From the NCBI GenBank assembly GCA_026874595.1, contig CM049312.1:55493429-55557428 (forward strand): DNA of 64,000 nt, given 5' to 3'. This stretch comes from Sipunculus nudus. Lineage: Eukaryota; Annelida; Sipuncula; Golfingiida; Sipunculidae. Below the pieces are notes generated by a model. It saw only the letters and a list, made by a program, of their open reading frames with translations, did not search any database and was not told the DNA's origin. Numbering within the stretch: the first letter of the stretch is position 1; every line of letters starts with the position of its first letter. Positions 11,534 through 24,205 of the stretch are shown here, piece by piece. The translations under genes were made by a program, and so were the position numbers.

Positions 11534-13123
11534 CTGAAAATATAAAGAATATTAAACAATAAACTCATATAAAAATAAAATGTTAATGCTCTCCATATGC
11601 AGCTTATTGGTTCCAATGCCTTACTGAGCTTTACTTAAAGACATAAACTTATTAGAGCTAGAATACTGGTAACTGAACAGTTTGATCTTTGAGGAGATTC
11701 ACAAAAGCAGCTCTCCAATCATCATGTGATAAAGGTTCAGAAGTCAAAAATATCTGTCATTGAAGAACACGCTAAAACAATTTGATTACAAAATTAAATG
11801 TTATATTTGTGTTATACATAACTAAAGATTGTGCTAAAACACAGCATGACTATAAAATAAAATTTTATACAATTATCATTTATAGAAATTATGAAATACT
11901 TGAAAAAAATTGTTTTAAAAACATGTTTAGTGTCTCTCCATAGCACACTGGATGAAAGGCTTCACTGATCGATACTTAAAGAAAAGACTAGGCAACCAAT
12001 CACTGAACAGCTTGATAATGATATCCTGCAAGAGATTTAAAAGCAATTTTAACTGTCATGTGTTAAAGGTTCAGAGGTAAAAATCTAAATATTTTAAAGA
12101 CCAGTAGCAACTACATGTTCACAGCTAAAGAATTTGTTAAAACACAATTTGATTTTAAATAAATTTTAATAAAATGATCATTTAAATTACATTCACAAAA
12201 CATAATAAAAATAGCTTTATCCCTGTAATATATAATTTTTCACTAAATTTTATACAAATAAAAACACTGAATTGAAAGTTGTTAGAATTTTCTCTCATCA
12301 AATCTCATGGTCACTGCTTCATACCTCAAGATATAACTCATCCAGATGTAACATGTCTAGCTAGATTTGACATATGACCTCGCCCTAAGCATCTGTGGCA
12401 GGGTTAAGAGGGGCCAGTGTTTTATCATGGCCCTGTCACATTGATACAGCTGTAAGTACGGAGGGGACACTTCCTCAGTGATACAGCAGGCCTGACCTGG
12501 GTGGCTTATCTGAAGTACTCTGAATGCATCCATGTTGTCAACCTGTCCAGATTAACAAATGTCCCCACCTTTACTCCCCAAGAATGCAGGGTCAGCATAA
12601 AATGGCCAGTGTGTAGCATTAGAGCCAAGAGCGCATGGACCAGATTTTTCTTGCTCTGCAACAGGTAAACTATATTCTCTAACTCCAGGGGGTTCCAATT
12701 AAAATGTGGCTATTATTCTCTCAAAAATATATATATATATGAACACACAATCTGACACTGAATTGGATAAGGGAATCAATAATACTTTTTTTATATATTG
12801 AATAACAAGATTTCTAAAGCATTGTGGATTAACCTGTGATATATTTATCCAACAGAATCCATTAAATACTGACATTTGAATCCCAGTGACAATATTTTAA
12901 AAGCACTGACGCAAGTGAGCCTTTCATCATGTTTGTTTTTATTGTCCTGTAATGTATGCTTCTATAGATGTTCTACTCTGCTCTTCTTGGCATTTCATGA
13001 CCTTTTACAATCTGTCTTGCAGCAGCTAATGCCAGCACATAAACAGTGCTATATTTTGTCATAATATTAAACCCTTGAGTTACAAAAAGCAGAGGTCATG
13101 ACCCTTGGCTATTCTTTACTTTA
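11534..13123. other. GIT intron 1 sequence flanking exon 2
   Basis: Mostly AT-rich unique sequence with no recognised gene. A less AT-rich part at about 12330-12690 shows no conserved protein. Confidence 0.5.
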
Positions 13124-13535
13124 CTGTGGTTGCCTTTTTGTTCGTGAGGGTTTTAATTTCATGATATTCTGGAATGGGAGATAATTGTGAAAATGAAACC
13201 ATCGGGAATAATTTGCCAACTGAGTATGTCCTTCTTGTTTAGTGTAGCCAAAACTTTTATGTGAATAGGTTAGAACAGTGTGAAATTTTAAAATAAATTA
13301 CATCCACGCAAGTATAGGGGAAACGTTCCCTTAAATTTGAACTAAGCTTCTTATGCCATATGTACAGGACCATCGTCATATGAGTAGAATATAACAAACA
13401 CATGACTTATTCTGTTTTATAATACACAGGAATGGCTTTACCAAAGATTTGATATAGATTCTGGTGAGATTGCGAAAATGAAACCCTCGTGAAACATTCA
13501 AAATGGAGAAATTGCGAATACGAAGCCAACCACAG
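13124..13535. mobile_element. 412-bp TIR element (MITE), CTGTGGTTG ends, TA target site
   Basis: Ends are CTGTGGTTGCC and, inverted, CTGTGGTTGGC, and each is flanked by TA. Internal arms continue the symmetry (CGTGAGGGTTTTAATTTC against CACGAGGGTTTCATTTTC). No transposase frame, so a non-autonomous element, probably Tc1/mariner-type by its TA duplication. Confidence 0.8.
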
Positions 13536-16313
13536 TATATTGATCCTACAAGATTCCGGGACCGTTATTTTGTGTGTTTAGAGAGTACTGTCTGATACTG
13601 AAGCTCTGCCAGTCAAGCATTTATACAGTAAAACCTAACCTACCAATAACCTCAATTTAGCAAACGCCTCAAATAACAACCACTTTTCACAGTCCTAGGT
13701 TTGTTGTGCTCTTTATATCAGACCTCACCTAGATGACGAACTTGAAAATGCAACCATTTAATCAAGGTCCTGTTCATTGTCACAATTTCTAGGTTTCCCT
13801 TAACAATTTTCTGTCTGATAAACCTATCAGCTAAAAGAAGTCTTTGTTAGTACTTCACCATTAAGGACATGCCAGACATAACTAATGACTATACAATTAA
13901 TATAATTTGAAACAGAAACCCATCAGAGTTTAAATAATGTTCAAGGCTTATTTGATGGAAAAGGCTTTGAGTTTTATATTTGACAAGATGATGTGACCAG
14001 AGCTAGCAATGTTCATAAATATTAAAATTTACTGAACCTTATATTAATTAAAAAAGATCAAATTATCTCATAATGCCCTAAGTTTCATCTACTATGATGA
14101 ATGGATCAATAATATTTGACCATGAACACCACCTTATTAAACTTATTTCTAGAAACATGACCGATGAACCAATTTATATTCCTAAAACAACCTGACCATA
14201 ATTATAAGAAAATGGACGGTATTATTAGAAAATATCAGTAATATCCCAGTGCTGAGTTATAAACATGCAGCGGCTATCTTCAATATTGCTCCCATCTGGA
14301 CGGCGTGATGAATTGGTCAGGCTGGAGTACCTGCTCTGGTTATAGCTCTCTCCACCTTCTATTATTACTAATGACTTAAGGGGCCGGTAAATCTGCTATT
14401 ATTACTGATGACATAAGAGGCCCATAAATTACAGAATCTCATTACACCAGCCTTTCACTTATCTGAGCTATACTTTAGTGTACTCCGCTTGTCCCTATGG
14501 TGTCCTCGGTCACTGACACATCCAAGCGTTATTTCATCCCATTTCTTACTGATCCAATATTGAATGATCCATTAATCAACAGAAGATAATAACACAGACC
14601 CTGTAAAGCACATTCCTTTTTTATCATTTGCCCTTAAAGTATATTTTTATATACCCAGGAAGAATGTATTTGACAAATCTCTATATATATTAGTTAACCC
14701 CTGCTGCTCTTACTCAAACAAACCAAATTTCTCTGCACCTGACAGTCTACATTTATATTTTATAGATTATTTTCAATCTTACAACTAGAAAGTATTCAGA
14801 GACCCTATGAATATCTCCTCCTATATATTCTTAACCACCAGGCCTGGAATATTACTAGGACTCTGATAACTCTCTGAAGTGTACAACAAAGGCAGAGAAA
14901 ATATATGGATCAGGACAGACAGGTATGTGTGTCACACTGTACACCAACAGTGAACTTAATGGTTGCATCACAGGTCAGCTCTGCCTGCCAGAGCAAAGGC
15001 AACTCCACATTGTAAGAAGTAGCTATTTATTTTATGTACACAAACGACAAAACTGATCATGACACAGCAGGCTGATGAACCTTAGTCACCTACGACTAAC
15101 TTTCAATTGCTGACAAAAAAATAGACATCCATCCTCAGGTTATCTGCGGGGGGATGTAGACTGAGAAAGGTGAAAATGCTGACAAAAAAATATACATCCA
15201 TCCTCAGGTTATCTGGGGGGGGGGGGGATGTAGACTGAGAATTAATCACTATGAGATGCTAATATTTACTCCAAACCTTCATATTGCTGCGTTTCATTAA
15301 AATCCATGAAACTTTCTTTTAGATATTTTTGTACTTCTTTTTGATGTTTTTGTACACATACACAGAACTGAAGAAAAGTAATTACCGTTTTCCCTTTTGC
15401 AAGGTTTAATTAGAAATCGTTGGTAAATGTTACCACAGAGTATGTTGCCATTACTGGCTAAGAGTGACAAAGAACAATTACACATTGCCGGAATTTAGAC
15501 ATCAACTGCAATACAGTTTCCTACTGGCCTGCGATAGTTTAAAAGGTGCAAGCCAATTCACAGACTGCACTCAGTCGATCTTCAAATTGAATCAAACCAC
15601 TCTGCATGATTACAAGTAAACAGGAAATAATCTGTGGAGGAGTTTAGTCTGACTGAAGCATAATCAGCGCACTGACTAATACCTACCTGTGTTTAGACAC
15701 CTCTGGCCATGCAGGCAAAACAATAAATCATCCTTGTGTGTGACTTGTATTAATGCATGCAATGCTGTGATGCAACAGATATTGTGAAAACGGTCCATAT
15801 GATAAGCATTGTGTCATATCAGTCATTTGTGCATGACATCATAATGCAATGATGGAATGAATATTTATCAGAAATTGCAAGTGAAGCAGTACATAGCTGA
15901 AGGAACTTTATTCATTTTTTCATATTTTCAACTTTTTTTAAATTTGGAGACTTTGGTAATTGTTTATCAGCATTTTCATGGATGCTCAAGTGAAGACAAC
16001 TAACATTTGATTACTTTTATATATTACAGCATTATAGAGGACTCTTTATATATATAAATTAATGGTGCAAACATCTCATCCATGGATGTCCATCACAAGA
16101 TGCCCTTGACACCTTAACTAAAGCCAACATGCCCTGACAAAGTAAGCTCTTTTCTCCTACATAAAATTAATTGTATTTCTTATTTTCTTTACAAGGTATG
16201 GTACTGACTCACATACTAGTATATATAACTGCAAGATCTCCTGATCCATTAACTTTCACACAGCTTCTTCAATTTTAATGACAACCATTAGTGAAACAGA
16301 TTACAAACTTAAA
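13536..16313. other. GIT intron 1, mostly unique sequence
   Basis: No gene recognised. Contains a weak TIR-like start TACAGTAAAACCTAACC at 13624 whose far end is degraded, a tandem duplication at 15109-15241, and a more complex island at about 14260-14560. Confidence 0.5.
15109..15241. repeat. Two-copy direct repeat, 68-bp period
   Basis: GCTGACAAAAAAATA(G/T)ACATC through GGTTATCTG, a poly-G run and GATGTAGACTGAGA occurs twice. The poly-G run has grown in the second copy. Confidence 0.9.
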
Positions 16314-16325
16314 CTAGACATTTCT

Positions 16326-16342
16326 TGGCACCGCAGGTGCCA
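16326..16342 (-). other. Terminal hairpin of Helentron-like element 2
   Basis: Perfect 7-bp stem TGGCACC/GGTGCCA with a 3-base loop, eight bases from CTAG and two bases from the inverted copy of the 5' end. Confidence 0.8.
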
Positions 16343-16469
16343 GAGTATCCCCAGACATAGTAGGCCCCCCTCCTACAAGAACAGACCCCCATTTTTAGCA
16401 GCATATACTGACACTTGGCATTTTCATTGTTTATTCCATCTAACGATCCACAATCTTGTTGAAGATGTT

Positions 16470-18560
16470 GGTCCTGTGACCTTGATCTTTTTAAAGATGT
16501 GTCCTGTGACCTTGACCTTTGATCTCATAACCCCAAAATCAATTTGGGTCTTGCTTTTCCAATGGGACATATGCAAGTCAAGTTTGAAATCTATACATCA
16601 ATAAAGCAGGAATTATCATCCAGAAACTTATTTTTGGACAGATGGCTCCTGTGACCTTCACCTTTGACCTTGTGACCTCAAAACTGATAGTGTTCTTCCT
16701 CTCTTGGCAGGAGAACTGTAAGTGCAAGATGAAAGATATGAGATGAATTGTTTGGCTGAAAATGCATCCACATCTTTTTAAAGATGTGTCCTGTGACCTT
16801 GACCTTTGACCTCATGACCCCAAAATCAATTTTGGTCTTACTTTTCCAATGGGACATATACAAGTCAAGTTTGAAATCCATACATCAATAAAAGCAGGAA
16901 TTATCATCCAGAAACTAATTTTTGGACATATGGCTCCTGTGACCTTCATCATTGACCTTGTGACCTCAAAATTGATAGGGTTCTTCCACTCTTGGCAGGT
17001 GAACTATATGTGCAAGAGGAAAGATCTGAGATGAATTGTTTGGCTGAAAATGCATCCACAATCTTTTAAAAGAGGTTTCCTGTGACCTTGACCTTTGACC
17101 TCATGACCCCAAAATCAATTTGGGTCTTGCTTTTCTAATGGGTCAATAACAAAGCCAAGTTTGAAATCCATACATCAGTAAAAGATGGAATCATCATCCA
17201 GAAACTAATTTTTGGACAGATGGCTCCTGTGACCTTCACCTTAGATCTTGTGACCTCAAAATTGATAGGGTTCTTCTTCTCTTGGCAGGTGAACTATATG
17301 TGCAAGATGAAAGATCTGAGATGAAATGTTTGGCTGAAAATGCATCCACATCTTTTTAAAGATGTGACCTTGACCTTTGACCTCATGACCCCAAAATCAA
17401 TTTGGGTCTTGCTTTTCCAATGGGACATATATAAGTCAAGTTTGAAATCCATACATCAATAAAAGCAGGAATTATCATCCATAAACTAATTTTTGGACAT
17501 ATGGCTCCTGTGACCTTCATCTTTGACCTTGTGACCTCAAAATTGATAGGGGTCTTCCACTCTTGGCAGGTGAACTATATGTGCAAGAGGAAAGATCTGA
17601 GATGAATTGGTTGGCTGAAAATGCATCCACAATCTTTTTAAAGAGGTTTCCTGTGACCTTGACCTTTGACCTCATGACCCCAAAATCAATTTGGGTCTTG
17701 CTATTTCAATGGGACATATATAAGTCAATTTTGAAATCATTACATCAATAAAAGCAGGAATTATCATCCAGAAACTAATTTTTGGACAGATAGCTCCTGT
17801 GACCTTCACCTTTGACCTTGTGACCTCAAAATTGATAGGGTTCTCCCTCTCTTGGCAATGAACTATATGTGCAAGATGAAAGATCTGAGATGAAATGTTT
17901 GGCTGAAAATGCATTCACATCTTTTTAAAAAAGATGTGTCCTGTGACCTTGACCTTTGACCTCATGACCCCAAAATCAATTTGGGTCTTGCTTTTCCAAT
18001 GGGACATATATAAGTCAAGTTTGAAATCCATACATCAATAAAAGCAGGAATTATCATCCAGAAACTAATTTTTGGACATATGGCTCCTGTGACCTTCACC
18101 TTTGACCTTGTGACCTCAAAATTGATAGGGGTCTTCCACTCTTGGCAGGTGAACTATATGTGCAAGATGAAAGATCTAAGATGAATTGTTTGGCAGAAAA
18201 TGCATCCACAATCTTTTTAAAGAGGTTTCCTGTGACCTTGACCTTTGACCTCATGACCCCAAAATCAATTTGGGTCTTGCTATTTCAATGGGACATATAT
18301 AAGTCAATTTTGAAATCATTACATCAATAAAAGCAGGAATTATCATCCAGAAACTAATTTTTGGACAGATAGCTCCTGTGGCCTTGACCTCTGACCTTGT
18401 GACCCCAAAATTTATATGGATCATCCATTATTGGCAAGTGAGCTATATATTCAAGATGGAAGACCTGGGATGAAAGTTTGGCTTAAAATGCATCCACAGT
18501 ATCTTTTAAAATGCCAGTCCAGTAACCTTGACCTTTGACCTCATGACCCTAGAACCTATA
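16470..18560. repeat. 289-bp dimeric satellite with AGGTCA half-site clusters
   Basis: About seven dimers (15 monomers of about 145 bp). One monomer type carries TGTGACCTTGACCTTTGACC followed by TCATGACCCC, the other TGTGACCTTCACCTTTGACC followed by TTGTGACCTC. The period is about 285-289 bp and identity is high in the middle and lower at both edges. Open frames across it are repeat by-products; several share the same peptide because the unit repeats. Confidence 0.92.
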
Positions 18561-19140
18561 GGGTTCTTACTTTAGTGGTGGGCCATACATAAGTCATGTT
18601 TGAAATCCATATGGCTATCAACACTGGAGATATCATAAGAGGTGTGTGATTTTCACCATATATGGCAATATTCAAGGTCAAGGCCACTATCATAGGAAAG
18701 GTCATGACCCCAATTTAAATAAGCATCATCCCATAACCCATACCTATGTATTTGCATAATTTAAAAGAAATCTGTCCATTAGTTTTTGACTTATAATGTT
18801 CACAGTGCTGTAAGGTGGCAATTTTGGGGGTATTAAACGGCATGAAAACAAGTAAAGAATAATAGGTGGCGCCACCAGTTTCTGGAACATGACAACCCTA
18901 TCCATGATCTTCCATCAACTTGATTTTGGGATAAATCCATGCAAGATTTCTTGAGATATTAAAGAATTTGTGGGATTTTCCCCAAAATTGGACCTATTCA
19001 AGGTCAAGGACACTCTCCTAGTAAAGGTCATGACCTCATTTTAAATAGGCGTCGTCCTCTTACCCATATCTATACATATACCAAGTTTGGTAAAGTTCCG
19101 TGAAATATTTTTTTGGTTATCACGCCAACAAGATTCATAT

Positions 19141-19162
19141 GCGGCGGCGGCGGCGGCGGCGG
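19141..19162. repeat. (CGG)7 microsatellite inside Helentron-like element 2
   Basis: Same relative position as the longer CGG tract in element 1, just inside the 5' (minus-strand) hairpin end. Confidence 0.95.
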
Positions 19163-19209
19163 GACCGGTATGAAAACATAGTATCCCCCGACTTTGTCTG
19201 GGGATACAA

Positions 19210-22200
19210 ATATTGATATTCATGATTCAGTTTACTTCTTTATTTATCAATGACATGACATTCTGTATACAGTTTAACCAATAATAATAATAAATAATAT
19301 TATTTCAGACATTTCCTTGCCCATGTTGCTGACAAAAGCTTTAATGTAGTTTAATGAATTCCCTATGCTGAACTGCTTATAAACATATTTTTCCATTCAT
19401 GAAATATTACCAAAAATAGGACCTCCTTCTTTAAAATACCTATAGCAGAATCACAGGTACATAAAATATCTCTAAAAAATTTGGTATCATCTCCTGCTGA
19501 GGTGAATATGTAATAAACATGTAAATGAAACTGTGGTTCATCTGATGTCCCTCCGGGGAATACTTTGCTGAAATATGCATTTCCCTTTTCAGTTCATGGA
19601 CTACTGTAAAGCAACGACCTACTTCACTACCAATATAAAAAGTATGGGGGAGTTAATAGCCTACCCTGAGCAATTACCCGGTATAAGTTATCGCTCCAGT
19701 TTGAGCATGCAACCCTGACATTAAAAGTGCGATGCACTTCTCCTTATCTATTATGTGCCCTTTTCCTCGCACTTGGGTTGGTCGGTAAGTATCCCATTTT
19801 AATTCTTTTGATTTAATTATTCATGACTGCATGAGAAGCGGACGTTTATAAGCACTTTCACTGCACTAGCAGTCGTTTTGCTGTCATTGTTCCTGGCTGG
19901 TATGGGGGAACTTGGTCACCATTACCATAAACATACCCAAAAAAGTTAAGCATATATATTACTATAAATGAGCCAAAATCAATGTGCTCTCCATAAACCT
20001 GACTGGATACTGCTATATGCATTGTAAGCACAAACCAAATCATTAATAATTAATAGGATACAGAAGGATGCAAAAAATATGCATACAAAATTATAAAATG
20101 AATGGTTACTTTTAATGTATAGGAGTTTCATATACTCAGACAATGTTGTATAATGTATATTTAAAAGCCAAAACTGCTGCTACTTTTCTAAACACGTGAA
20201 AGTATGCCTGTTCTCAATTATCCAGTGCATAGTGTTCATTAAAGGTAAGGTTCTGCATTTTACAAACTTTCCCAGGTTAAACTCCACATGGGGCACACAT
20301 GTGGATAATATCAAAACTGGTGAACCATGACAACCCATTTTTTTAAAACAGACTGTCCTGCTATGATGCACAACTCAATGGTTACCACACTGAAGTGGAA
20401 TCTTCAAAGACCACTAACATGTGTGGTGAATTAAAACACAACCAGATGGTGTCTATTTTAAATTTTAACACTGACTGAGTTAAGAGTCCTCTAGATATAT
20501 CTGTTTTTGGCCTTTATGTAGTCTAACTGGAAATGAACTTAGAAAATTCAGGCCTATAACTCTTTCACTAAATCATTACAGATGAGTGAACTGTACACTT
20601 CCTATTGAGTGAGAATGATAGAATTCATATGATAAGAATGATATATTATTTTTATGCGTTCTGGATTTCAGGTTTTATATGCAAGAAGCCTGGAATAAAC
20701 CAGAATTCATAACCTGTAATGAATACATAGAACAAATCTCTGAGGTTTGATCAAGATTCCACTAGTTTCCTCTGAGGCCCCTGTGAAGTCCAAAACATGG
20801 TACTTCAACCTTAACCTTAACCACCCTTAACCACTAGGGCACTAGGCTATGTCATAACCCCTCTTTCAGAAAATCCACCACATTTATGTACTTAAACCCA
20901 CAATATTACTTCAGCTTTTGATAGGATGTGGTTTACCCCAGGGTAACTGCGGCAGATAAAGTTATCTTCAGACATGTACACTACAAAGAGTTTATAACTC
21001 CTTTTCATCAGAGCTGTGTATCTCTGTGTCCTTGTGGAATATAAATGACAAATATCCACGAAAATTCATGAGCAATTTCAGCTTGATTTCATCCTGGCCT
21101 TCAAGTCAATGAGGTCTGCCTGCTTGTATCAAACTGTCTTTGTGGGAGAGACAAGTCTAAGCAGGAAGTCATTACGAGAATATTGATCTCATGAACAAGC
21201 CTCTGTGTGGGTTCTTTGTCCTCCGGTGTTTGGTCTGGGAGAGTTAAGTTAATCACCCCCATCCCTGCGTGTAGAAATAATGCCTCGTTTGACCAATTAT
21301 TTCATTAGTCATTTAGCCTAACTAGATAGAAGAAATCAAACAGATGAACCACTGTAATTAGTTAATTTCTGGATACCTTCAAAGAAACTCTTCTGCCTGA
21401 GGCACAAAAGAGTAACTGCAAAAAATATATTTTAAACGCAAATGTATTTTCTTGATAGTGTAGAGAGATTCAAATTTGGAGGATCTAAAAACTTTATGCA
21501 TTCTTGTCTTGAATGGTTGGAGCAATATTTATTGATTTAAACAATTTAGAATTCCTTTTTTGAAAGTTCAATTTGAAAACTGGAGTTTCTTGTTAATGCA
21601 CTGATCTGTCATTCACAGACAGACAATGAACAGGGATAAAAAGATTAAAAAGTGAGATGCAGAAATGACTGAAATGCATGTGATGTCTATTGGTATAAGA
21701 TCCATTCACGTCACACATCAAAGTATAAACGCATCTGTTATCACACAGACAGCAGTCCAGGCTGACACCCTGTAATGACATCATCAGCTGATCTCATCTG
21801 ATGACATCACTGGGTGAAGATACAGATGACATCAACATGTCAGATACAGCGTGTTAGCAATCACTCCTTGACATCTGCACTAAGTGGTAGCGGCAGATCA
21901 GACCACAGATCCCTGTATTGAGGTATTCCATGCTCAGTGAAAGTAAGTGCATGCAGACTTGCACTGATGTTATCTATCTCAGTCCTACACATTTGTACTA
22001 AGGACTAGCCATGCGTGCTACAGAATGGAAAAGGGATTTCAAAGCTAATAACAAAAGAACTCCTTAAGTCTTTTTAAAAGAATGGTACTTTAGGTACTGG
22101 CAAAATTGGCAAAGACTAGTGGCACATCTCAGGAAACAGAAAAATCCCTTTTGTTTATAACTTGAGAAAGATTTATTGTATAATACATATATGAATTTGT

Positions 22201-23439
22201 AAAAATGTAGATTCAGAAAATGTTGAGGGTCTTAATTTTTGTGGTTTAAACTTCTGTCGATTGATTGTTCCTGAGTAGTTTCTGGTGTTGTTTACTTACT
22301 TTACTGACAAGCATACTCTGACATGTTTTAACAAAACGATCAGTACTTTTAGCATAATAGTATGAGAGACAGAGCTAGTTTAATAGTTTATACTTGTGTA
22401 AGTGCAGACACTTTAGAAAATCACTGCTGGTATCTTCTATGCTTTACTCAACCTAAAGCCTACCTTTATCACAAAACATGAATTTTCCATAATTTTTTAA
22501 AATAAATAGGTTATATAATTTTCTATGCATTTTATTCAGCCTTATCAATATCAATAGGTCATTTCTTATGTGGATTGTAATGCAGGTGCACACAATGTAG
22601 TTACTCAATGCAGAGTGATGACTGGCTGGCTTTTTAAAACTTTTAAGTTTTAAATAACTAAATGATCGTGAAAAAAGTAACTGTGTATTTACATGCAAAC
22701 TATAGTATATATGCTACATATCAATAGCAGGACATGAGTTCATATACATATATCTTTGTACAGCAACATAGTGGTGTATCATAACATTCACAGCACATTT
22801 TTCACTAAACTTGAAAAGAATTCAGGATAGGAAAAGAAACAAGCAAAGTTATAAAAAATAGTAGATATTCAATCAATTTTAAATATAAAATCAACTATTT
22901 TACCATCTTGTCCTTATCCAGTCATGAATGCTATTTTCATTGGTATCAGTTTTTTCATGTCCCATCAGACCCATGTGGGTCTGTCTCTCTCCTGATTTGC
23001 ACTGAATGACCCCTTCATGTTTACTATACACACTGGGCAGACAAGGTACTTTATATAAACCTTTATATCTTCCTGACCACAAAGAGGTTACACCAAGTGA
23101 CATGCCTGTGGTAAGATCATATCTAAATGCTTCCCCATGCTTTACCACACAACATGTACCTGCTTAAACTGATATCATACACTATTACATTGGCTTGGTG
23201 TGAAAGGTATCTACACATACAGGAATACACACATACCCAAAATTTTTATCGGCTTTTTGCTAAAATTTATAAATATTTGATAAATAAAGAACTTATAAAG
23301 GCAATAAATATAACATGAAAGATAGTCTTTTAACTAAGATTATGTTAATCTGTTATCACGGCTTGTACCTAGTAGAAAATCAATCAAGTGGATTATACTC
23401 CATGGAAATCTATCACTAAAGTTTTGATTCAGTAGGAAA
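19210..23439. other. GIT intron 1, unique AT-rich sequence
   Basis: No gene or strong repeat recognised. Reading frames up to about 80 codons exist on both strands but show no family motifs or paired splice sites. Confidence 0.5.
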
Positions 23440-23880
23440 TCCATACACCTTGTGTGTATGTACCTTGTGTATATTTTGGATAATTCATCATTAAGGCTTG
23501 TATCCAGTGGAAAATCCATTGTTATGGCTTGTATCCAGTTGATAACTCATAGTTATGGCTTGTATCAAGTGGATAACTCATTGTTATGGCTTACAAGTAT
23601 CCAGTGGATTAAACTCATCAATATGGCTTGTATCCAGTAGATAACTCATCGTTATCCTTGTATCCAATGGATAATCCTTCATTATGCTTTGTAACTTTCT
23701 ATCCATTTGGGTAATCCATCAATATGGCTTGTATCCAGTTGATAATACATCATAATTGGCTTGTAAATGGTAAATATACAACATTATAGCTTGTACCTGG
23801 CAGATAATGCATCATTGAAGTTTGTTGTATAATCCATCTGTTTGGTTGTTCTCAGCACATAATCCATCAAAATGTCAAAG
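23440..23880. repeat. Degenerate 30-40-bp minisatellite
   Basis: About ten imperfect copies of GGCTTGTATCCAGTGGATAA followed by CTCAT.GTTAT, with length changes between copies. Related words reach back to about 23350 and forward to about 23970. Confidence 0.85.
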
Positions 23881-23972
23881 GTCATATTATGATCATCATA
23901 ATATGGTATCTTGTGTCCATCTGATGTTACATCAGGTACACACTAATCCTGTGGATTATCCATCATACAGTT

Positions 23973-24205
23973 CAGGGCTCCACATTAACTTTGCTAGCTT
24001 TTACTTGCCCTACATGAATTTTTACTTGCTCTACAAAATCATTGATTGTATTTCAGAACACAAACATCCTTTTTCAGGCCTTTGGATAAAGGTTTATGTT
24101 AAACCCACTTGCCCAGTCCCGCAAATAGGAGGTGACTTTTAGTTGCCCTTCCACTATTTTCTCGAACTTCCACGTGCCCAGGGAAACTGTTCATGTCAAG
24201 CCCTG
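23973..24205. mobile_element. 233-bp TIR element (MITE) with CAGGGCT ends
   Basis: Left end CAGGGCTCCACAT, right end ATGTCAAGCCCTG (inverted CAGGGCTTGACAT). Each side is flanked by CAGTT, a 5-bp target duplication. The CAGGG end is typical of hAT-like elements, but an 8-bp duplication is not visible, so the superfamily is open. A related fragment lies at about 11090-11146. Confidence 0.75.

Larger units (their letters stand above)
16314..19209 (-). mobile_element. Helitron2/Helentron-like non-autonomous element, copy 2 (different family)
   Basis: Same end plan as the element at 3184-4926. On the minus strand it starts TTGTATCCCCAGACA (19209-19195). It ends with the inverted copy TGTCTGGGGATAC (16357-16345), a perfect 7-bp-stem hairpin TGGCACC-TGC-GGTGCCA (16342-16326), eight bases, then CTAG (16317-16314). 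The 3' flank is TTTAAG, comparable with TTTAAAAAA at element 1. Both elements share TACTATGTTTTCA and a CCG/CGG tract just inside the 5' end. The interior is unrelated: a 289-bp satellite with nuclear-receptor-like half-sites, then a unique tail. No Rep/helicase frame. Element limits are by analogy with copy 1, not from an empty site. Confidence 0.8.

Noticed and set aside
16278-18330. Open frames encoding LTFDLMTPKSIWVLLFQWDI-type peptides, repeated
   Set aside because: Same peptide recurs because the 289-bp satellite recurs; no protein family.
20810-20840. CCTTAACCTTAACCACCCTTAACC, telomere-like at first sight
   Set aside because: Unit is CCTTAA/TTAACC, not the TTAGGG/CCCTAA animal telomere repeat, and only a few irregular copies.
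23440-23880. Regular repeats with spacer-like segments, considered as a CRISPR array
   Set aside because: Units are degenerate head-to-tail minisatellite copies without conserved repeats and unique spacers, and the genome is eukaryotic.
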